From the NCBI GenBank assembly GCA_029263315.1, contig JAJCXR010000041.1, positions 62,001 to 126,000 of the forward strand: a stretch of DNA of 64,000 nt, read 5' to 3'. This document shows positions 44,261-52,875 of the stretch, in pieces; the stretch's first letter is position 1; the number at the start of each line of letters is the position of its first letter. The notes beneath the pieces were generated by a model. That model worked only from the letters and a program-made list of their open reading frames with translations, did no database searches and was not told the origin of the DNA. This stretch comes from Acidobacteriota bacterium (GTDB lineage: Bacteria; Acidobacteriota; Thermoanaerobaculia; Multivoradales; J023). The position numbers were made by a program, and so were the translations under genes.

Positions 44261-44434
44261 TAACCTGGCAAACCGAAGGCCGCGCGATCCGACTCTCCGG
44301 GCTTCGGGGCATGGATCAACCTGGTAGCAATGGATCATCCAAGTAGCGGGGGTGCTGGGACCTGTCGGTCTCCTCGCCCATCGGGCGATGGCGACCCCTG
44401 GTTGTCAGCTGGTGGCTGCTAGCAATCTCCCGGG

Positions 44435-46126
44435 TTATGCCTTGTCCGCGTCACGTTGCTCGATGGTGAGTAGCTCTCGAGCACGATCCAGGGCTGCATC
44501 CAGATTCGGCACGACATTCTTATCGCCTACTCTGGCGAGAAACCTTGATCGGGTAAGTAGGTGCCGAGGTTGCGACCGCACGCCTTCGAGAATTAGCGAG
44601 GGGCCATGTCGTTTTTCAGATCGTTCCTGTAAAGAAACCAGGACCCGTAAACCCGTGGCATCGATGGTCGGCACGTTGTGCAGTCGAAGGACCAGCACCG
44701 ACGGCTTGTTCTCGATCCGGGTGATCGCTGACGCAAACTTGTTGGCTGCGCCAAAAAAGAATGGCCCATTGATCTCAAAGACTTCGACGCTCGGCGGCAT
44801 AGCCTTCAACTTTTCCAACTCGATGGAAGAGATCTCCGAATCTTCTCCGTTGACCAACCCGAGCGCCGTAACATTTGAGACTTCAGCCATACGTCGCATG
44901 AAGAGGAATGCCGCCATGACGACACCTACCTGGAGGGCAATGGTCAAATCGATGAGAATCGTAAGGGTGAACGTCGACAACATGACGATTGCGTCGCTTT
45001 TTGTCGTATCCCGGACGATTCGCCAGAAAAAGTGTAGCTCGCTCATGTTGTATGCCACAACAAGGAGGATTCCGGCCAACACGGACATCGGGATCAAGGC
45101 TGCCCAGCGGCCCGCCGCGAGGAGAATCAGCAGAAGCGTTATTGCGTGAATGATCCCTGCCACGGGGGTCTTTCCCCCCGCTTTGATATTTGTCGCCGTT
45201 CGTGCAATAGCGCCCGTCGCCGGGATGCCTCCGAAAAACGGCGTCACGAGATTTGCCACTCCTTGGGCGAGCAATTCAGCATTCGGGCGGTGTCGCTGCC
45301 CCGTCATGCCATCGGCCACGACGGCCGAAAGCAAGCTTTCTATCGCAGCCAATAACGCGATGGATAAAGCTGGAGATATAAGGTCTGGAAGGGTGCTCCA
45401 GTCGATATGGGGCATGCGCAAGGCGGGCAGGGTATTGGGGACATCGCCGAACCGACTGCCGATGGTCTCCACGGGAATGTTGAAAACAGATACCGCAATG
45501 GTCAACGTCAGCACCGCTACAATAGAACCGGGGACACGGGGTATGTAGCGTGAAAAAATGATCAGAATGCCAACGGTCGCAACCGTGATCACCGCCGCCC
45601 ATGGGTTTAGACTTCCCATGGCATTGAAGTAGGCGCTCCACTTGGGGATGAACTTCGCTGGAACTTCCGACATCTCCAGCCCTAAACCGTCCGGTAACTG
45701 GCTCGAGGCGATGACAACTGCAATGCCGGCGGTAAATCCCACGGTGACCGGATAAGGGATAAAATGAATAATCGAACCGAGACGGGCGATTCCCATCACT
45801 ATGAGGAGCCCACCTGCGAGCACCGTCGCAACAACCAAGCCGTCGTATCCAAACCGGTGTACGATTTCGTAGACCAGAACGATAAATGCTCCCGTCGGCC
45901 CTCCAATCTGAACGCGGCTTCCACTCAGAACCGAGATCAGAAACCCTGCAATGATAGCTGTATAGAGCCCCTGGGCGGGTGCAACACCGGAAGCAACGGC
46001 AAAGGCAATCGCCAGGGGAAGCGCAACGATGCCAACCGTCACGCCGGCAATAAGGTCACGGCCGAAAAGGGCCGTCGTGTACCCTTCGCGAATCACGGTC
46101 AACAACTTCGGTTCAAGAGATTGCAT
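44435..46126 (-). CDS. SulP-family anion transporter with STAS domain
   Basis: The 563-residue protein has the SulP entry motif (LIAGVTVGIVALPLAIAFAVASG, in parts AGVTVGIVALPLAIAF), 10-12 membrane segments (PFFGGIPATGAIARTATN is the conserved core), and a C-terminal STAS domain (about 440-545; VEVFEINGPFFFG, LRLHNVPTIDATGL). Family members carry sulfate, bicarbonate or dicarboxylates. The coding region is visibly AT-richer (about 50% GC in sampled lines versus about 70% in the next gene), which suggests acquisition from another source. AGGAA lies before the ATG. Confidence 0.92.
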   Translation of the reverse strand: MQSLEPKLLTVIREGYTTALFGRDLIAGVTVGIVALPLAIAFAVASGVAPAQGLYTAIIAGFLISVLSGSRVQIGGPTGAFIVLVYEIVHRFGYDGLVVATVLAGGLLIVMGIARLGSIIHFIPYPVTVGFTAGIAVVIASSQLPDGLGLEMSEVPAKFIPKWSAYFNAMGSLNPWAAVITVATVGILIIFSRYIPRVPGSIVAVLTLTIAVSVFNIPVETIGSRFGDVPNTLPALRMPHIDWSTLPDLISPALSIALLAAIESLLSAVVADGMTGQRHRPNAELLAQGVANLVTPFFGGIPATGAIARTATNIKAGGKTPVAGIIHAITLLLILLAAGRWAALIPMSVLAGILLVVAYNMSELHFFWRIVRDTTKSDAIVMLSTFTLTILIDLTIALQVGVVMAAFLFMRRMAEVSNVTALGLVNGEDSEISSIELEKLKAMPPSVEVFEINGPFFFGAANKFASAITRIENKPSVLVLRLHNVPTIDATGLRVLVSLQERSEKRHGPSLILEGVRSQPRHLLTRSRFLARVGDKNVVPNLDAALDRARELLTIEQRDADKA

Positions 46127-46630
46127 TGCAGTTTCCTAAGATCACCTTTGGCTCTTCATCATCGACTTGTGTGGAGCGCGATTGGTTTGAGCGATTCCTG
46201 CCGCCCGTGCCACGCCCGCCCCCGATATTTCCAGGCTTCCAATCGACACCATCGCCGTGCCGCGTTCCTTCAGGGCCCAGGCCCTCGCCGTCCTCACGGC
46301 GAGACGCCTCAGCGAAGCGATAGGCTGCAGAGGGTCTCCGGCCTCCCCAGACTGCCATGCTACCTAGGTTGGAGGAGGTGTTGCCACCCAAAAGGCTTTG
46401 GTGAAGAGACTTGGCTGGACATTCCGTGGACAGCCGCAATAACAGCACCCGAGTTGGGAGGCCGCAAGCCCACCGCCGACTGATCGCCGTTGCAAGAGGA
46501 TTCGTCGACCCTGGTGACCTTTACCCAAGACGCCCTGTTCCGTACACTGTGCCCGGTTCTCGACGCACTCTACAACCCAGGCACGGCGACCGCGCGGTGC
46601 CGTCCACGGAACGACGCCTTCGGAGGTTTC
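46127..46630. other. Divergent intergenic region between SulP and acyl-CoA synthetase (504 bases)
   Basis: No gene is supported. A perfect 8-bp hairpin (CTCGCCGT / ACGGCGAG) lies at about 46292-46311 without a T run. The segment AGGGTCTCCGGCCT near 46336 recurs at about 62988, so it may be a small dispersed repeat. Confidence 0.4.
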
Positions 46631-48271
46631 ATGCGCGGCTCGATGATGGATTCCCCCCTATTGATCTCTTCGCTCCTCGACTACGCCGCCACCTACCACG
46701 GCGACACGGAGATTGTCTCCCGTAGCGTCGAGGGGCCGATCCACCGCTACACCTATCGCCAGGCGCTGCGCCGCTGCCGTCAGCTGGCCAACGTCCTACA
46801 GGGTTTGGGCGTCGAAAACGGCGACCGAGTCGCCACCATGGCCTGGAACGGTTATCGCCACTTGGAGCTGTATTTTGCCATCTCGGGCATGGGGGCGGTG
46901 TGTCACACCCTCAACCCGCGGCTTTTTCAAGATCAGTTGATTTACATCGTCAACCATGCGGCGGATCGTTTTCTCTTCGTCGACTTGAGCTTTGTACCGA
47001 TCCTCGAAGCGGCGGCGGACCGTCTCGATCGCATCGAGGGGTATGTGGTGATGACCGACGCCGAGCATATGCCCGAGACCTCGCTGCCCAATGCCCACTG
47101 CTACGAGACCTTGATGGAGCAAGCCGACGACGACTTCGCATGGCCGCAATTCGACGAAAACACCGCCTCCAGCCTGTGTTACACCTCCGGCACCACCGGT
47201 CATCCCAAGGGCGCCCTCTACTCCCATCGCTCCACCGTGCTGCACTCGTTCAGCGTTTGCATGGCCGACACCTTGGCCCTGTCGAGCCGCGACGCCGTCT
47301 TGCCGGTGGTGCCCATGTTCCACGCCAACGCCTGGGGACTGCCCTACGCCGCCCCCATGTGCGGCGCCAAGATCGTCTTTCCCGGGCCCAGGCTCGACGG
47401 CGCCAGCGTCTACCAATTATTGCAGGACGAAGCTGTCAACATCACCGCCGGCGTACCCACCGTCTGGTTGATGCTGCTCGAGCACTGCGCCAACAATGAC
47501 CTCCAGCTGGAGCATGTCGACCGGGTGGTGATCGGCGGCTCGGCGGCCCCCGGCTCGATGATCGAAGCCTTCAAGACGCAGCACGGCTGTGAGGTCATCC
47601 ATGCCTGGGGCATGACGGAAACCAGTCCCCTGGGAACCGTCGGCACCCTGAAACGCAAGCACGACGCCCTCTCCGCCGCTGAGCAGCTGGCCTTGCAAGT
47701 CAAACAGGGCCGGGGCATCTACGGCGTCGAGCTGCGCATCGTCGACGACCAAGGCAAGGAGCTGCCCCGCGACGGCGTCGCCTTTGGCGAGCTACAAGTG
47801 CGCGGCCCTTGGGTGATCGACGCCTACTACCGGCACGACCAGCCCATTCTCGACGCCGAGGGTTGGTTTTCCACCGGCGACGTTGCCACCCTCGATCCGG
47901 ACGGCTTCATGCAGATCACCGACCGCTCCAAGGATGTCATCAAATCCGGTGGCGAATGGATCTCCTCCATCGACCTAGAAAACGAAGCCGTCAGCCACCC
48001 CGACGTCACGGAAGCAGCGGTTATCGGCATCGCTCACCGCAAGTGGAACGAACGTCCCCTGCTGGTGGTGGTGCCACGCCAAGGCGCCACCCTGAGCAAA
48101 GAAGATCTGCTCCAACATCTGGAGAGCCGGGTCGCCAAATGGTGGCTGCCCGACGATGTCGTCTTCGTCGACGAGCTCCCCCACACCGCCACCGGCAAGA
48201 TCTCCAAGCTCACCTTGCGCAAGCAGTTCGAGGGGTATGTCCTGCCGGAGGGTGGGTCAGCCGGAAACTGA
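46631..48271 (+). CDS. Acyl-CoA synthetase (medium/long-chain fatty acid CoA ligase type)
   Basis: The 546-residue adenylate-forming enzyme has the P-loop [11 protein letters not shown] near residue 185, the [11 protein letters not shown] acid-binding motif, [22 protein letters not shown] with the adenylate-binding Asp, and the catalytic lysine near the end in [10 protein letters not shown]. It activates a carboxylic acid with ATP and CoA, probably for fatty acid breakdown. I chose the ATG at 46631 because CGGAGG lies just before it; longer in-frame starts lack a ribosome site. Confidence 0.92.
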   Translation: MRGSMMDSPLLISSLLDYAATYHGDTEIVSRSVEGPIHRYTYRQALRRCRQLANVLQGLGVENGDRVATMAWNGYRHLELYFAISGMGAVCHTLNPRLFQDQLIYIVNHAADRFLFVDLSFVPILEAAADRLDRIEGYVVMTDAEHMPETSLPNAHCYETLMEQADDDFAWPQFDENTASSLCYTSGTTGHPKGALYSHRSTVLHSFSVCMADTLALSSRDAVLPVVPMFHANAWGLPYAAPMCGAKIVFPGPRLDGASVYQLLQDEAVNITAGVPTVWLMLLEHCANNDLQLEHVDRVVIGGSAAPGSMIEAFKTQHGCEVIHAWGMTETSPLGTVGTLKRKHDALSAAEQLALQVKQGRGIYGVELRIVDDQGKELPRDGVAFGELQVRGPWVIDAYYRHDQPILDAEGWFSTGDVATLDPDGFMQITDRSKDVIKSGGEWISSIDLENEAVSHPDVTEAAVIGIAHRKWNERPLLVVVPRQGATLSKEDLLQHLESRVAKWWLPDDVVFVDELPHTATGKISKLTLRKQFEGYVLPEGGSAGN

Positions 48272-48379
48272 GCACGGTGTCGACTCGATCGAACAAGGGT
48301 GTGTCAACGCGATCGCAAGGTATCGTTCGATGGCTTCGTGCCTCTTATCGGTGAGACGCCGATCACCCAGACCGCCTTG

Positions 48380-48586
48380 TTAGACCTTCGTGACTTCTTC
48401 CAGCGAAGCCGCCTCAATGTCCTTGGAATCACCTTTGGCCGACTCACCGGCCTCGAAATAAGCCGTCGTGCTCGTGTCGGTTTGGTCGACACGCATGATC
48501 AATCCACCACGTTGACCGATCGCCTCGTGCACTTCCGACAGCGCCTGACGTCCCTTCCACGTTTTTTTGTAGAGTTTTGTTGTCAT
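48380..48586 (-). CDS. Small unknown protein, 68 residues
   Basis: I do not recognise this protein (MTTKLYKKTWKGRQALSEV at the N-terminus, TAYFEAGESAKG in the middle). It is charged, without membrane segments or cysteines, and its second half is acidic. Its start overlaps the stop of the preceding gene as ATGA, strong support that both are real and translated together. Composition is AT-richer than the acyl-CoA synthetase gene beside it. Confidence 0.65.
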   Translation of the reverse strand: MTTKLYKKTWKGRQALSEVHEAIGQRGGLIMRVDQTDTSTTAYFEAGESAKGDSKDIEAASLEEVTKV

Positions 48587-48939
48587 GCCTTCACCTCTTG
48601 GGAACAGCTCTTGCTGCGTCCGTCGAATTCGATGTATTCGGCCTGAGCCTGAACGATCGTTCCGGCCGGCAGGTTAGTCAATTGGTAGAACAGCGCGGTG
48701 ATCCCTTGCTCAAGGTAGGTCAGCGGGTAGATCCACGTGATGGCCTGCGGAGCCGCACGCAGGTAGAGTGTCGACGTCCCTCCCCCCGTTTGGTAACACA
48801 GGAGGATTCTTCGGATCTCCACCGCGTTCTTTCCTTGATTCTGAACGTATAGGTTTGTGTTCGTCCCCGATATTTGAACCGAGGTCACTATCGACGAATT
48901 GGGTGTAAAGCTGAAATCTTCGCATCGGGTACAAGCCAT
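48583..48939 (-). CDS. Unknown protein, 118 residues, beta-rich
   Basis: No family is recognised. The sequence begins MACTRCEDFSF and continues with alternating beta-type segments (VTSVQISGTNTNLYVQNQG, AVEIRRILLCYQTGGG, GTIVQAQAEYIEFDG). The IS/NLYVQN/IRRI pattern resembles an Ig-like 'additional strand' fold of some pilins or archaeal secreted proteins, but there is no signal peptide. GGAGGAAGGCG before the ATG at 48939 is one of the best ribosome sites in the window. A four-cysteine content (C3, C6, one central and one near the end) might bind a metal. Confidence 0.68.
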   Translation of the reverse strand: MACTRCEDFSFTPNSSIVTSVQISGTNTNLYVQNQGKNAVEIRRILLCYQTGGGTSTLYLRAAPQAITWIYPLTYLEQGITALFYQLTNLPAGTIVQAQAEYIEFDGRSKSCSQEVKA

Positions 48940-48963
48940 CGCCTTCCTCCTTAAATTTTTAGA

Positions 48964-48991
48964 ATGCCCCGGCAAGACACACTCCGGGCAT
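48964..48991 (-). promoter_or_regulatory. Hairpin in the 5' leader of the small two-gene operon
   Basis: ATGCCCCGG (48964-48972) and CCGGGCAT (48984-48991) form a stem with one bulged base, 24 bases upstream of the start codon on the minus strand. On the minus strand it is followed by the AT-rich stretch TTCTAAAAATTTAAGGAGG, which contains the ribosome site. Confidence 0.45.
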
Positions 48992-49058
48992 GTCCTTGCG
49001 GAGACCGGGTCGCCCTCCGCGAAGGGTAGAGCTCCTCGCCTGGAGAGAATCCAAGTCT

Positions 49059-49119
49059 GGGCAGTATCTAAGCCTGGGCAGTATCTGAGTCTGTGCAGTA
49101 TCTAACTCTGTGCAGTCCC
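49059..49119. repeat. 17-bp tandem repeat, three and a half copies
   Basis: Units based on GKGCAGTATCTRASYCT start at 49059, 49076 and 49093, with a truncated copy at 49110. The array sits in the 480-base gap between the small two-gene operon and the ATP-grasp operon promoter, where I see no other gene. Confidence 0.88.
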
Positions 49120-49422
49120 ACGCACGCGCATCTTATGCAACTGAGCAGATCAACGTTAAAACATCACAAAACGTCTGTCAATGGACTTTCGCATAAATAT
49201 CGCTCAATGGTTGCAATTTGCCATGCACTTCAGAATTTAGGAGGTCAGGGGGGCCCAAGACCGCTCTTGCGCAGTCCGATCATTCGGTGTGTTGACGCTC
49301 CCAATCAGCCCCAAGATTGCCAAAGCTCCAACCTCCAGAACCCCATACCTGGTTTCATCCAAAGCCTGCCCTATATCCCAAACGGCCTTCGACTCAGCCC
49401 AAGAGAGGGACGAAATCCGCCC

Positions 49423-49451
49423 TTGACGCTTCCTCCATCTTGCGATCTAAT
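49423..49451 (+). promoter_or_regulatory. Strong sigma-70-type promoter of the ATP-grasp operon
   Basis: TTGACG (49423-49428) and TCTAAT (49446-49451) are separated by exactly 17 bases, each one mismatch from consensus. Transcription should begin at about 49457-49461, which is the ATG of the small leader ORF. Confidence 0.7.
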
Positions 49452-49460
49452 CTTCTGGCT

Positions 49461-49580
49461 ATGAGTTTCGCCACCACAGTTGACGCCACAGTCGTCGCCA
49501 CCCCAGCCACCATGTGTATGTGTTGTTGCCGCACCCACAGCGGGAACGGCCTCCGTGTGGCTTGGGTGACAGCCAACTGA
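49461..49580 (+). CDS. Putative leaderless leader peptide with a Cys run (39 residues)
   Basis: The ORF begins with ATG at the predicted transcription start, so it would be translated without a 5' leader. Its centre reads M-C-M-C-C-C-R-T-H (codons 18-26; cysteine codons at 49515, 49521, 49524 and 49527). It ends at 49578-49580, about 50 bases before a strong intrinsic terminator and 140 bases before the ATP-grasp gene. Polycysteine leaderless short ORFs are known in mycobacteria as cysteine-responsive attenuators; this has the same parts. There is no other sign of protein function. An internal start at 49512 is an alternative. Confidence 0.55.
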   Translation: MSFATTVDATVVATPATMCMCCCRTHSGNGLRVAWVTAN

Positions 49581-49629
49581 CGCACGAACAAGGCAAGCGC
49601 GAAACACCGACTCACGTCGACAGCAACGC

Positions 49630-49668
49630 AAAGGACCCGCACCGGCAACGCCGCAAGCGGGTCCTTTT
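49630..49668 (+). terminator. Intrinsic terminator in the leader of the ATP-grasp operon
   Basis: AAGGACCCGC (49631-49640) pairs with GCGGGTCCTT (49657-49666), followed by more T. It lies inside the leader, between the small Cys-rich ORF and the ATP-grasp gene, so it must be bypassed for operon expression. GCGGG at about 49539-49543 within the ORF could pair with CCCGC (49636-49640) as a short antiterminator. Confidence 0.82.
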
Positions 49669-49720
49669 TGGGTTTGGGATCTGCACAACGGTAGGCCGGG
49701 GCTTTTCAGGAGAATTGGCC

Positions 49721-50704
49721 ATGGCATCTCAGCTTCCCATCGCGATCTACTACGAACATCCCGAATGGTTTCGACCGCTCTTCGCTGAGTTGGAACGGCG
49801 GGGCTTGCCCTACGAGGCCCTGCGGGCCGATGAGATGATCGTCGACCCGAGCCGTGGCATCGACGGCAGCTGGTCGCTCTTTCTCAACCGCATGAGCCCT
49901 TCCGCCTGGGATCGAGGGCATGGCGGCGCTGTTTTCGACACGCTGCACCACCTCCAACGCTTGGAGGAACGGGGTATTGCGGTGTGGAACGGCTCGGCGG
50001 CTTATGGCTTGGACATTTCCAAGACCCGTCAAACGGCCCTGCTCGATCGCCTGTCGATCCCCACCCCCCGCACCCGCGCCGTCTACCAACCCGAGCAGCT
50101 GACCATGGCGGCAGCGGGGTTGATTTTCCCGCTGCTGGTGAAACCCAACATGGGGGGCAATGGAGCCGGTGTCGAACGGTTCGAAACGCTGGAAGAGCTG
50201 CAACTTGCGGTGGACCTGGGGGCTCTGAAGGCCGGGCCCGACGGTGTCATTTTGATTCAGGAATACCATGCACCCATCGGACGCAGCATCGTGCGGGCCG
50301 AGACGCTGGAGGGCCGCTTTCTCTACGCCATCCGCATCCATCTAGGGGCCAGTTGTAGCTTCAGCCTGTGCCCCGCCGATGTGCGCCGAACCGTCGACGG
50401 CACCGAGCTCGAGGCCACCGCCCGTCGTGCGGATCATGGCAACGATGCCCGCGTCGAGTCCTTCACGCCACCTGCCGAAGCCATCGCAGAGATCGAGCGC
50501 ATCGTACAGACCGCCGCCCTCGATGTGGGCGGGGTCGAATACCTGGAGAGCGAACGCGACGGCCAGCGCTACTACTACGACATCAACGCCTTGTCGAACT
50601 TTGTCGCCGACGCTGAAAAGGTGATCGGTTTCGATCCCACCGCCCGCCTGGTGGACGCCTTGCTGAGGCGCATGGAAGGTCGGCAGATGACGGTTGCCGC
50701 CTGA
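49721..50704 (+). CDS. RimK-like ATP-grasp ligase
   Basis: The 327-residue protein shows ATP-grasp landmarks: FPLLVKPNMGGNGAGV (ATP-binding lysine and Gly-rich loop), ILIQEYHAP, GRFLYAIRI, and the metal-binding end GGVEYLE...YYYDINALSNFV. ATP-grasp enzymes of this sort join an amino group to a carboxylate, commonly adding an amino acid. Its substrate is unknown. AGGAGA lies before the ATG. It is the first gene after the attenuator-like leader and precedes a GNAT and an amino-acid racemase-type enolase, which suggests work on amino acids or small peptides. Confidence 0.84.
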   Translation: MASQLPIAIYYEHPEWFRPLFAELERRGLPYEALRADEMIVDPSRGIDGSWSLFLNRMSPSAWDRGHGGAVFDTLHHLQRLEERGIAVWNGSAAYGLDISKTRQTALLDRLSIPTPRTRAVYQPEQLTMAAAGLIFPLLVKPNMGGNGAGVERFETLEELQLAVDLGALKAGPDGVILIQEYHAPIGRSIVRAETLEGRFLYAIRIHLGASCSFSLCPADVRRTVDGTELEATARRADHGNDARVESFTPPAEAIAEIERIVQTAALDVGGVEYLESERDGQRYYYDINALSNFVADAEKVIGFDPTARLVDALLRRMEGRQMTVAA

Positions 50705-50774
50705 ATGGGCGGCGGCTGCCCGAAGGCGACAGTGAGTGCCTGAAGGTCGTCGACCCTGATACGCTGCCGCCGCC

Positions 50775-51659
50775 ATGGAAGACTTCCCACACCGCCACAT
50801 CAGTTTCCAAACCAGTGTTGACGGGATCACCCCCAGCATCGACCAACCCGTCCGCCTGACCCTGCGCCACCTGCGCAGCGACGACGACTATGCCCGCTGC
50901 GAAGCCCTACAAGAGGCCACTTGGGGCAAGGGCTTCAAGGAAATCGCCAACGCCACCATGATGATGATCTCTCAAAAGGTGGGAGGCGTGGCGGCCGGAG
51001 CTTTTGACCCCGAAGGCGAGCTGCGCGGCCTGGTGTTCGGCATCAGCGGCGTCAAGGGCGGACGCCCGGCCCACTGGTCCCATGTCTTGGCGGTGGACAC
51101 CTCGTTCCACGGCCGCGGCATCGGACGCCATCTCAAGGCCTACCAACGGGACTACCTCCTGCACTTGGGCATCGAGCACATGTACTGGTCCTACGACCCG
51201 CTGGTGGCCCGCAACGCCCATCTCAACCTGCGACGACTGGGGGCCGAGCCCGTCGAGTACGCCCGAGACCTCTACGGCGACGGCGGCCAGAATCTACAGC
51301 ACCGGGGTTTGGGTACCGACCGCTTCATCGTCGAGTGGCGGCTGAGGGATTCTGTGGATGCCTTGCCGGGACAAGGGACAGCGGCTGATACCGAGCTGAA
51401 GGCGCCGCTCGTCAACTGCGACGCCGAGGGCCGTCCCCGCACCGACTCTTTCGAGCTACCGCGCTCGCCCTGGGTGCGGGTGGAGATTCCAACCGATATC
51501 CAAACCCTCAAGGATGACGATCCTGAGGCCGCCCTGGCCTGGCGACTGTCGACCCGCCACGCCTTCATGGGCTATTTGCAGCAAGGCTACCGAGTGGTGG
51601 GCTTCGAGCGTCGAACCAACCGTTGTTTCTATCTCGTCCACCGCCCTGAGGAGTCTTGA
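50775..51659 (+). CDS. GNAT-family acyltransferase (COG3375-like)
   Basis: The 294-residue protein has a GNAT core with the acyl-CoA loop in VLAVDTSFHGRGIGRHLKAYQ (R-G-x-G-R-H) and the conserved YWSYDPLVARNAHLNLRRLGA block seen in the COG3375 group, plus an extra C-terminal region (VRVEIPTDIQTL, HAFMGYLQQGYRVVGFER). Members of this group are found next to N-succinylamino-acid racemases, where they act as succinyl-CoA:D-amino-acid N-succinyltransferases. Its stop overlaps the racemase start (TGATG), which supports that role here. Confidence 0.85.
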   Translation: MEDFPHRHISFQTSVDGITPSIDQPVRLTLRHLRSDDDYARCEALQEATWGKGFKEIANATMMMISQKVGGVAAGAFDPEGELRGLVFGISGVKGGRPAHWSHVLAVDTSFHGRGIGRHLKAYQRDYLLHLGIEHMYWSYDPLVARNAHLNLRRLGAEPVEYARDLYGDGGQNLQHRGLGTDRFIVEWRLRDSVDALPGQGTAADTELKAPLVNCDAEGRPRTDSFELPRSPWVRVEIPTDIQTLKDDDPEAALAWRLSTRHAFMGYLQQGYRVVGFERRTNRCFYLVHRPEES

Positions 51660-52828
51660 TGCCAAACCCAGACGACCACCTTCCCGATGCCGACCTGGCA
51701 CCCCTCCACCGCATCACCTTGCGGGAGATCCGCTTGCCCTTGGTGGAGCCGTTTGTCATCTCCTCCGGGCGAGAGGACGAGCGCCGTATCCTGCTGCTCA
51801 CCCTGCGGGACGCCGACGGTGTCGAAGCGTGGTCCGAATGCGTCGCCATGGCCACCCCCAACTACTCCCCCGAGACCATCGACAGCTGCTGGCAGATGAT
51901 CCGCCAGCACGTCGCACCCCGAGTTTTGGGAAAGGAGCTGGCCTCGCCACAGGCGGTGCATGCCGCCTTGCAACCGGCCTTTCGTGGCCATTGGATGGCC
52001 AAGGCGGCGGTGGAGATGGGCTGCTGGGGCCTGGCAGCGGAGCGCCAAGGCGTCAGCCTGGCAGGTCTCCTGGGCGGAACCCGCGAGCGCATCGAGGTCG
52101 GTATTTCCTTGGGTATTCAGCCCAGCAGCGACCACTTGTGCCGTAAGGTGGAAGGCGCCTTGGAAGCGGGCTATCGCAAGGTCAAGATCAAGATCCGCCC
52201 CGGCCGCGATCTGGACGACCTGCGCCAAGCCTGCCGCGTCGCCGGCTCCGGCAGCCACTTGATGGCCGATGCCAACAGCGCCTACAGCCTGAGCGATATC
52301 CCCCACTTGCGGCAATTCGACGATCTCGGCTTGATGATGATCGAGCAACCCCTGGCCTGGGACGACCTGCGCCAACACGGTGAGCTGCAGCGCCAGCTGA
52401 TCACCCCCATCTGTCTCGACGAGTCGATCACCGATGTCGCCAAGGCCGCCGACATGGTGGCCCTGGGCAGTGGCCGCATCATCAACATCAAACCCGGTCG
52501 GGTCGGCGGCCTCAGCAGCTCCCTCGAGATCCACGACCTGTGTCGGCGGCTCGATGTCGCCGTGTGGTGCGGCGGTATGTTGGAGAGCGGTATCGGCCGC
52601 GCCTACAACGTCGCCCTGGCCAGCCTACCGGGGTTCACCCTGCCCGGCGACGTCAGCCCGTCGGCGCGCTATTGGAGCCAGGACATCGTGACGCCGGAGT
52701 GGACGATGGACGACACCGGACATGTGCAAGTGCCCTTCGACCGTCCCGGCATCGGTGTCGAGGTCGATGTGGAACGCATCGAGCAGCTTACGGTACGTTC
52801 CGAAGTCTTGGATGTGGCCAGCCAATGA
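51659..52828 (+). CDS. o-Succinylbenzoate synthase / N-succinylamino-acid racemase
   Basis: The 389-residue enolase-superfamily enzyme has all catalytic parts of the OSBS/NSAR branch: the K-I-K pair at 176/178, metal ligands D204 (DANSAY), E229 (MIEQPL) and D254 (LDESI), and the second base K278 (NIKPGRVGG). OSBS acts in menaquinone synthesis; NSAR interconverts N-succinyl-D and L amino acids. No men genes lie nearby, and the coupled GNAT favours NSAR. In that known pathway a hydrolase then frees the L-amino acid; I see none here. Confidence 0.9.
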   Translation: MPNPDDHLPDADLAPLHRITLREIRLPLVEPFVISSGREDERRILLLTLRDADGVEAWSECVAMATPNYSPETIDSCWQMIRQHVAPRVLGKELASPQAVHAALQPAFRGHWMAKAAVEMGCWGLAAERQGVSLAGLLGGTRERIEVGISLGIQPSSDHLCRKVEGALEAGYRKVKIKIRPGRDLDDLRQACRVAGSGSHLMADANSAYSLSDIPHLRQFDDLGLMMIEQPLAWDDLRQHGELQRQLITPICLDESITDVAKAADMVALGSGRIINIKPGRVGGLSSSLEIHDLCRRLDVAVWCGGMLESGIGRAYNVALASLPGFTLPGDVSPSARYWSQDIVTPEWTMDDTGHVQVPFDRPGIGVEVDVERIEQLTVRSEVLDVASQ

Positions 52829-52875
52829 GTGAGTCCACCCAATGAGCGAGGCCACCCAATGAGTGAGGCCAAAGT
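52822..52875 (+). repeat. 17-bp tandem repeat creating a relay of three ATGA overlaps
   Basis: The 17-bp unit ATGAGYGAGKCCACCCA begins at 52825 and 52842, and a third, diverging copy begins at 52859. The racemase stop (52826-52828) overlaps ATG 52825. That ATG opens a 6-codon ORF (MSESTQ) whose stop overlaps ATG 52842. This second mini-ORF (MSEATQ) ends with a stop overlapping ATG 52859, the start of the transporter (MSEAKV). Each junction is ATGA. Confidence 0.9.

Noticed and set aside
46113..46448. 111-codon minus-strand frame upstream of SulP
   Set aside because: It overlaps the SulP start codon and reads through the hairpin region with a Gly/Arg-rich translation.
49059..49119. CRISPR array
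   Set aside because: The repeats are contiguous 17-mers without unique spacers, and no cas genes are present. The same holds for the other tandem arrays.
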